Shown here: one piece after another, positions 58,983-64,000 of the stretch | Numbering within the stretch: the first letter of the stretch is position 1 | Layout of the letters: every line of letters starts with the position of its first letter | Source: Microthrixaceae bacterium | GTDB taxonomy: Bacteria > Actinomycetota > Acidimicrobiia > Acidimicrobiales > Microtrichaceae | Direction: 5' to 3' | Length of the DNA: 64,000 nucleotides | Assembly: GCA_023957995.1 (NCBI GenBank) | Contig: JAMLGK010000001.1 | Span: forward strand, 62,001 to 126,000 | The notes under the pieces: model-generated | Told to the model about the DNA's origin: nothing | The model's database searches: none | Seen by the model: the letters and a program-made list of their open reading frames with translations, nothing else | Translations under genes and position numbers: made by a program

Positions 58983-59369
58983 TCAGCCCTCGGGTTGGCT
59001 GTCGACCGCCACGTCCAGCGTGATCTCGTCGCCCTCGCGGGCGCGCAGTGTCACCGTCACGCCATAGGTGGCGGAGCCGTCGACCAGCTGGCAGCGGCTG
59101 ACCGCGCCGGGCTCTGCCGAGATCCCCTCGGGGCACGAAACCGAATCCGGAGCCTGCCCCGTGGCGGTCTCGAGGGATGCCGCCACCTCCTCGGCAGCGC
59201 GCTGCGGATCGATGCGAACGGCCTGAGACGGTGCGTCATCGGCGCCGCCCGAACATCCGGCGACCAGGGCCAATGACAGCGCCAGCCAGAGTGCGGTGGA
59301 GGCGATTGCGCGAGCGCGGTTCTCATGGCGACGGCGGGACACCCGGTTCCTCCGATCGGCACTCGACAT
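58983..59369 (-). CDS. DUF4333 lipoprotein
   Basis: A 128-residue exported protein. An N-terminal basic arm is followed by hydrophobic ASTALWLALSLALVAGC with lipobox VAGC. The mature part contains the DUF4333 pattern: AAEEVAASLETATGQAPDSV, then SCPEGISAEPGAVSRCQLV with a Cys pair, and TVTLRAREGDEI. These are common envelope lipoproteins of actinobacteria, of unknown function. The start may lie further in, before the signal core. Confidence 0.75.
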   Translation of the reverse strand: MSSADRRNRVSRRRHENRARAIASTALWLALSLALVAGCSGGADDAPSQAVRIDPQRAAEEVAASLETATGQAPDSVSCPEGISAEPGAVSRCQLVDGSATYGVTVTLRAREGDEITLDVAVDSQPEG

Positions 59370-59410
59370 TCCCGGCGCGGGACGGGTTCACCGGAGCGGT
59401 TCCGCTCGAA

Positions 59411-59812
59411 TCATCCGGCACCGGGCAGCGAATCCGGAGCGGGGTCGGGGCTGCCTTCGGAGGCCGGCGGGTGATCCATCGCGATCCTGGAACGCACCCA
59501 ATCGAGGCTGGAGGCCTCGCCCTGGGCCCTCGACCAGCCGTCGAGTGCCGATTCCACCGCCTCGAGGTCGCCGAGGTTGCCGAGGATCTCAACGGTGACC
59601 ACGTCAGCGGGCATGGATGGCACCCGCGAGTCACCGAAGGGATCCATCTCGAGGGGTTCCCGGGGCTCACGCATCGCATACAGCTCGCCGGTGTCCTCTA
59701 CCCAGTTGACCTCCCAACGGGTGCCACCCTCATCGGTCCAATCCGAACCGAACGTGTACTCACGCGAGGATCGACGTTTGGGGTTCCCGTCGTAGAAGTG
59801 CTCTATGTCCAT
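59411..59812 (-). CDS. Hypothetical acidic protein
   Basis: A 133-residue acidic soluble protein. The first half (DIEHFYDGNPKRRSSREYTF, then WEVNWVEDTGELYAMREPRE) has the look of a small actinobacterial family found beside lipoproteins. The second half (VEILGNLGDLEAVESALDGW) is helical. I cannot name a family. The start is ATG at 59812. It faces the same way as the DUF4333 gene 42 bases further on. Confidence 0.55.
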   Translation of the reverse strand: MDIEHFYDGNPKRRSSREYTFGSDWTDEGGTRWEVNWVEDTGELYAMREPREPLEMDPFGDSRVPSMPADVVTVEILGNLGDLEAVESALDGWSRAQGEASSLDWVRSRIAMDHPPASEGSPDPAPDSLPGAG

Positions 59813-59912
59813 TTACGCTCCACTGTTTCGTAGCCAAGGGATCCGGCCTCCACCGAAGCATACGAGGCCGACACGGCAAGCCCGCCGACCCGGACAAAGG
59901 TGGAGGGTCTGC

Positions 59913-60821
59913 TCAGAATCCCGGAAGCGACGCCAGGTAGGAGTCGAGCAGCTCCGGGGTGAGGCAGGCGGGGGAGTGACCACAGTCAGGGTCCAGCACC
60001 ACCTGGTGACGGACCGGATCGCCCCTACCGGACGCGATGGCATCACGGAGCAGAATCGCCTGGTTCACCGAGACCACACCGTCGTTCCTGGCGTGCACGT
60101 GAAGCACCGGCGCATCGGCGGGATCCAGGTGGGTCAGTGTCGATGCCTGCACCAGCAGAGCGGGATCCTGGATGATCACCGGCCCGAACAGGTTCACAGC
60201 GGCTTCGGAGGTGGCCCGATCGGGCCAGTACGTGGCACCGCTGATCGACACCGCGGCATCGAAATGGGGACCGGAGTCCTCGAGGTTCGCCCACTCGACG
60301 AGTTGGGCACCAGCGGACCATCCGACTCCGACCAGGGGCCAGACCGGCGCCGAGTACTGCGCGGCTCCGTTGGTTCGCCACCAGGTGATCGCGGTGCGAA
60401 CGTCGTCGACATGGTCCGGCCACTTGGCGACCGGTGACAGTGCATAGTCGATCGAGACCACGACCCACCCGTGCCGGCGAAGTTCCTGTATGGGCGGCCA
60501 GCCGGCGTCGAAGCGGCTCCCGCTGGTGTAGCTGCCGCCGTGGACGTACATCACGGTGCCCCTGGCGGTCGTCGCGCACGCCGGGTAGATCGTCGCGTAG
60601 TTGAAGAAGCCCGCTCCGTAGGTGGTGGCGTTGACGCTGCCGCCGGAGGGATCCTCGGGACCGCCATCGCACACCGCCGACGGTCCACCCCCGCCTGGCT
60701 GCGTCGGTTGCGGGGCGCATGCACTCAGCAACCCGAGAACCGACGTGACGGCCAGGAGCAATCCCAGGCCCAGTCGCACGTGTGCACGACGTGGCACCCT
60801 GGTATCGACATCTCCCCGCAT
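59913..60821 (-). CDS. Alpha/beta hydrolase lipoprotein
   Basis: A 302-residue exported esterase-like protein. Signal core LGLGLLLAVTSVLGLLSAC with lipobox LSAC, then a Pro/Gly linker. The oxyanion motif is MYVHGGSYTSGS, the nucleophile elbow is GVGWSAGAQLVEW (G-x-S-x-G), the Asp is in HVHARNDGVV, and the His is in DPDCGHSPAC. This is the layout of extracellular BD-FAE-type carboxylesterases. Substrate unknown. The ATG at 60821 has a basic arm of about 15 residues before the hydrophobic core. Confidence 0.82.
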   Translation of the reverse strand: MRGDVDTRVPRRAHVRLGLGLLLAVTSVLGLLSACAPQPTQPGGGGPSAVCDGGPEDPSGGSVNATTYGAGFFNYATIYPACATTARGTVMYVHGGSYTSGSRFDAGWPPIQELRRHGWVVVSIDYALSPVAKWPDHVDDVRTAITWWRTNGAAQYSAPVWPLVGVGWSAGAQLVEWANLEDSGPHFDAAVSISGATYWPDRATSEAAVNLFGPVIIQDPALLVQASTLTHLDPADAPVLHVHARNDGVVSVNQAILLRDAIASGRGDPVRHQVVLDPDCGHSPACLTPELLDSYLASLPGF

Positions 60822-60905
60822 GGCGTCCCTTCTGGCCCAGTTCCCCTGAGATGAGAGGATACCCAGCTCCGGGCCAGGCGCAAGCCCAGCCCATCTCGGT
60901 GCTGT

Positions 60906-63329
60906 TCAGACCTTTTCGGGAGTGCGCTCCTCCAGGCCGGGGCCGGTCGGCGGAACCAACCCGTCGACCGAGTCCTCCACCGGTGCCTCGCCCTCCACGC
61001 TCACGTGGGGAATGATGCGATCCAGCCAGCGGGGGAGCCACCAGTTGCGGTCTCCGAGCAATTCCATGGTCGCGGGGACGAGCAGCATTCGCACCACGGT
61101 GGCGTCGAGCAGAACGGCAATCGCGAGTCCGAAGCCCATGAGCTTGATCGGGCGGTCGGCTTCGAGGATGAAGCTGCCGAACACGAACACCATGATCGCG
61201 GCGGCAGCGGTGATCACCTTCGCTGTTGCAGCCAGACCGTCGGCCACCGATTCGCGCGAGTCGCCGGTTCGCTTCCACTCCTCGTGGATGCGCGACAACA
61301 GGAACACCTCGTAGTCCATGGACAGTCCGAACACGATCGCGAACAGCATCATCGGCAGGAACGGCTCGATGGGCGCGGGCTCGATCCCCAGGACCGCGCT
61401 GCCCCAGCCCCATTGGAAGACCGCCACCATCAAGCCGTAGGCCGCTCCGATCGACAGCAGGTTCATCACCACCGCCTTTAGGGGAACCAGCAGCGACCTG
61501 AACACCACCATGAGCAGCAGGAACGACAACGTCAGCACCGCGGCGAAGAACCAGACCAGCCTCGCAGCGAGATAGTCCGAGAAGTCGACCGTGACGGCCA
61601 CGAACCCTGTGACCAACACGTCGGTGCCGGCGGGTTCCGCTCCGGGAAGCACCTCTGAACGCAGCGACTTGACCAGGGCGGTGGTGGCCTCGTCCTGTGG
61701 AGAGGTTTCGGGCTGGACCTGCCAGATCGCCGCGCTCAGCTGGTCGGCGTCGGGATCGACGACCGTGTTGGGTATCGGCCCCGACACGGACTGGACTCCC
61801 GGCGTTTCTGCGATCTGGCGGGTCAGTTCGACGAGGGCCGCACTGTCGGTGCTCCCGTCCAGTTCGGTCACCAGGGTGAGCGGGCCGTTGGAACCGGGTC
61901 CGAATCCCTCTGCCAGCAGGTCATATGCCTGCCGAGTGGTGGTGTCCTCCGGGCTGTTGCCGAAGTCCGAGAACCCGAGGCGCATCGAGAACACCGGAAT
62001 GGCCGCGAACAAAAGCACCGCAGCGCTCGACAGCGCGATGGTCCACGGACGCGCCTGCACGAAACGACTCCACTTGTAGGCACCGGTTTCGCGCAGTGTC
62101 TTGACCTTGCGGGGTGGGATCGTCTTCTTCAACGGCGCGAAGAGCAGCCCGAGCACCAACACGATGACCGCCAGGGGAAGCCCGATGATCAGGGGTTGTA
62201 TCGACAGACCCAGACCGATGAGTGCCACGACCACGAGTCCGGCCGCGATGATTCCGCGCCAGCGGCTCACCTCGATCCGTTCTCCCACGAAGCCGAGCAG
62301 CGCCGGTAGGAGCGTCAGCGAGGCGAGAAGCGTGATCGTCACCACCGTCGCGGATCCGAGCGCCAGTCCGTTCACGAAGCTCACGCCCATGATGAACATG
62401 CCCATGAGGGAGATCACCACGGTGATTCCGGCGAACATGACCGCCCGACCCGAGGTGTCGATCGCGATGCAGACCGATTCCTCCACCGTGTGCCCGGCAC
62501 GCAGCTGCTCGCGGTAGCGGGTCACGATGAACAACGCGTAGTCGATGCCGACGCCGAGCCCGATCATCACGCCGAGCGTCGTGGCGAAGTCGGGTGTGGT
62601 CATGAGGTTGGACAGCAGCAACAACAGCGTGGAGCCGACTCCGATGCCGGCGAGGGCGACCCCGATGGGGAGCCCCATGGCGAGGACCGAACCGCCGGCC
62701 AGGATCAGGATGACGATCGCGAACGCGAGGCCCAGGAGCTCCGAGGAAGGCGCTCCGAACTCCGAGAACACCTGCCCTCCGTACTCGATGCGGACCCCGT
62801 CGATCTCGGGGGCGATGTCCTGGACCTCTTCGGCGAACTCTGTAGCGGCCTCCTGGTCGAACTCGTCGGGAAGTTCGACCTGGGCATATGCGATGGTGCC
62901 GTCCTCGGAGATCTGGCTCTGTCCGCTGAGCAGGGCTGGGTCGAGGTCATCGCCCAGGAAGTCCGACATCGCTGCCAGGGCCTGGGCAGGATCCTCCGCG
63001 GGCGGATCGAACGGGCTCGTGATCGTGGTGTCCGGAATCTCGTCCACTGCCGCGAGGAATTCCTGGATGGACTCGGTCGTCCCGGGGGTGTCGAATCCGT
63101 CGGAGCTGGAGAACACGATCGTCCCGGTTGCACCGGCACCGACTCCACCGAAGCTGTCGTTGAGCACATCGAACCCGGCACGGCTCTCCACGTCGGGAAG
63201 GTCGAATTCGCTGCGTACATCGCTGCCGACGATGCCGGTGAGTGCACCGAGGAGGACCAGACCGATCAGCCATGCGGCGAGCACAACCCAACGCTTGCGT
63301 ACACAGAACTGTCCGAGTCGGACGAACAT
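60906..63329 (-). CDS. MMPL/RND family transporter
   Basis: An 807-residue membrane transporter of the MMPL type. Two repeats are present, each with an N-terminal helix, a large extracytoplasmic loop (about residues 35-195 and 430-560) and five to six helices. Typical segments are MIGLGVGIDYALFIVTRYRE in the first half and FAIVFGLSMDYEVFLLSRIH in the second, with the proton-relay Asp-Tyr pair. It may export lipids or other hydrophobic compounds; the substrate is unknown. I chose ATG 63329 (MFVRLGQFCVRKRWV). Confidence 0.93.
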   Translation of the reverse strand: MFVRLGQFCVRKRWVVLAAWLIGLVLLGALTGIVGSDVRSEFDLPDVESRAGFDVLNDSFGGVGAGATGTIVFSSSDGFDTPGTTESIQEFLAAVDEIPDTTITSPFDPPAEDPAQALAAMSDFLGDDLDPALLSGQSQISEDGTIAYAQVELPDEFDQEAATEFAEEVQDIAPEIDGVRIEYGGQVFSEFGAPSSELLGLAFAIVILILAGGSVLAMGLPIGVALAGIGVGSTLLLLLSNLMTTPDFATTLGVMIGLGVGIDYALFIVTRYREQLRAGHTVEESVCIAIDTSGRAVMFAGITVVISLMGMFIMGVSFVNGLALGSATVVTITLLASLTLLPALLGFVGERIEVSRWRGIIAAGLVVVALIGLGLSIQPLIIGLPLAVIVLVLGLLFAPLKKTIPPRKVKTLRETGAYKWSRFVQARPWTIALSSAAVLLFAAIPVFSMRLGFSDFGNSPEDTTTRQAYDLLAEGFGPGSNGPLTLVTELDGSTDSAALVELTRQIAETPGVQSVSGPIPNTVVDPDADQLSAAIWQVQPETSPQDEATTALVKSLRSEVLPGAEPAGTDVLVTGFVAVTVDFSDYLAARLVWFFAAVLTLSFLLLMVVFRSLLVPLKAVVMNLLSIGAAYGLMVAVFQWGWGSAVLGIEPAPIEPFLPMMLFAIVFGLSMDYEVFLLSRIHEEWKRTGDSRESVADGLAATAKVITAAAAIMVFVFGSFILEADRPIKLMGFGLAIAVLLDATVVRMLLVPATMELLGDRNWWLPRWLDRIIPHVSVEGEAPVEDSVDGLVPPTGPGLEERTPEKV

Positions 63330-63459
63330 CGGGGTCTCCAGCGGGTTCGGGGGAAGCAGGGCTGGCCGGGGGGACGGCAGCTCAAGTGTTGTGGCGTCGC
63401 AACCCGAACGCAACGTGAGCGCTGTGACATCGGTCAAGTGCCATCTGACGGCGTGGGCC

Positions 63460-64000
63460 TCAGTCCCGGGCTGCGGCCGCGGGCAGACCGAGAAGGTTGC
63501 CCTGCCCGTAGATGATCCCCACGTCCACCACGGCGGCCAGCTCCACCGGCGTCTCGATGCCCTCGGCCAGCACCACGGCTCCGGTGGCCTCTCCGATTCC
63601 CTGTGCGGCTCGCAGGAACGCCAGGCTCGTGGCATCGCCACGACCGGCGCCCCTGATGAATCCGGCGTCGACCTTCACCACGTCGGGCGCAAGGTCGGAC
63701 AGGGCCGCCAGGTTGGCGAATCCGGATCCGAAGTCGTCCAGTGCGATGTTCACGCCGCGGGCACGGAGTCGATCGAGGTTGCGCATCGCACGCTGGCTGT
63801 CGGCCAGCATGAGGCTCTCGGTGACCTCCACGGTGATTCTCTCGAGATGCGGCGCCAGCGGCCCGGTGAACATCTCCCGGAGCATCGCATCGTCTGCGAG
63901 TTCGGGAACCGACATGTTCATCGACACCCGGGGGCCGCTCCCTGCACCCGAACCCATGTCGGCCGCCAGCAGGTCGATCACGATCCTGCCCACCAGTCGA
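63460..64000 (-). CDS. EAL domain protein, C-terminal part (continues beyond window)
   Basis: About 180 residues of a cyclic-di-GMP phosphodiesterase-type EAL domain. Conserved pieces are VSMNMSVPELAD, ITVEVTESLM (E-x-T-E), NIALDDFGSGFANLAAL (DDFG), VVKVDAGFIRG (K-x-D) and VLAEGIETPVELA, close to the C-terminus. The metal and catalytic residues DD, K and the late E are present, so the domain may be active. The EAL motif itself and any N-terminal sensor or GGDEF domain are upstream, beyond base 64000. Confidence 0.92.
   Translation of the reverse strand, partial: RLVGRIVIDLLAADMGSGAGSGPRVSMNMSVPELADDAMLREMFTGPLAPHLERITVEVTESLMLADSQRAMRNLDRLRARGVNIALDDFGSGFANLAALSDLAPDVVKVDAGFIRGAGRGDATSLAFLRAAQGIGEATGAVVLAEGIETPVELAAVVDVGIIYGQGNLLGLPAAAARD

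Noticed and set aside
1..64000. CRISPR arrays, rRNA genes, insertion sequences and prophage genes
   Set aside because: No regularly spaced short repeats with unique spacers, no rRNA sequence and no transposase, integrase or phage structural motifs were found.

Overview
The window is high-GC bacterial DNA with an actinobacterial character. Glycolytic pgk and tpiA are followed directly by secG, which is a common actinobacterial order. GTG starts, GTGA/ATGA stop-start overlaps and lipoprotein signal peptides are frequent. The mix of F420/PPOX-type flavoproteins, SulP, MMPL, GMC and ECF41-type genes points to the Acidimicrobiia or a close relative. That placement is inference, since there is no rRNA here. 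The window cuts pgk at its left edge and an EAL-domain gene at its right edge.

Layout. 1-2.9 kb: housekeeping genes (pgk, tpiA, secG, a PPK2 kinase, tRNA-Leu). 2.9-9.5 kb: an accessory region of small hypothetical genes, a DUF4279-like pseudogene, lipoproteins and a frameshifted RCC1-repeat protein. It is punctuated by copies of a ~70-bp repeat whose first ten bases match the 3' end of the tRNA-Leu gene. 9.5-30 kb: mostly single genes and short operons (AI-2E family exporter, flavoprotein, acetyltransferase, zinc-ribbon proteins, two SDRs, a HAD/ParB-like pair, a SHOCT/DUF6325 pair, a ZIP/peroxiredoxin/methyltransferase run, an amidohydrolase/D-2-hydroxyacid dehydrogenase pair). Several remnants lie between them. 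30-38.5 kb: an ArsR-SulP operon, then two DUF6159 paralogues on the plus strand enclosing a minus-strand hydrolase-nth-FUSC operon. 38.5-41 kb: a FAD oxidoreductase and an ECF41-type sigma factor preceded by a perfect match to the known ECF41 promoter. 41-50 kb: a Tat-signal/GMC oxidoreductase pair, a secreted glucosaminidase with a YihY protein, two phosphoryl-transfer enzymes (one alkaline-phosphatase superfamily member apparently circularly permuted) and a serine hydrolase.

The most interesting stretch is 52.4-58.9 kb. A 467-residue protein fuses a Fe(II)/2-oxoglutarate oxygenase (PhyH/PhnY/TmpA type) to an HD-domain oxygenase (PhnZ/TmpB type). The spacing of all its predicted iron ligands equals that of PhnZ as I remember it. 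Next come an alkaline-phosphatase-superfamily hydrolase and a four-gene OpuC-like quaternary-amine ABC transporter closed by a strong intrinsic terminator. Together these suggest uptake and oxidative C-P cleavage of an amino- or trimethylamino-alkylphosphonate, yielding phosphate plus glycine or glycine betaine. The enzyme chemistry is supported by motifs. The substrate and the link to the transporter are inference.

A minus-strand MMPL exporter and the partial EAL-domain gene close the window.
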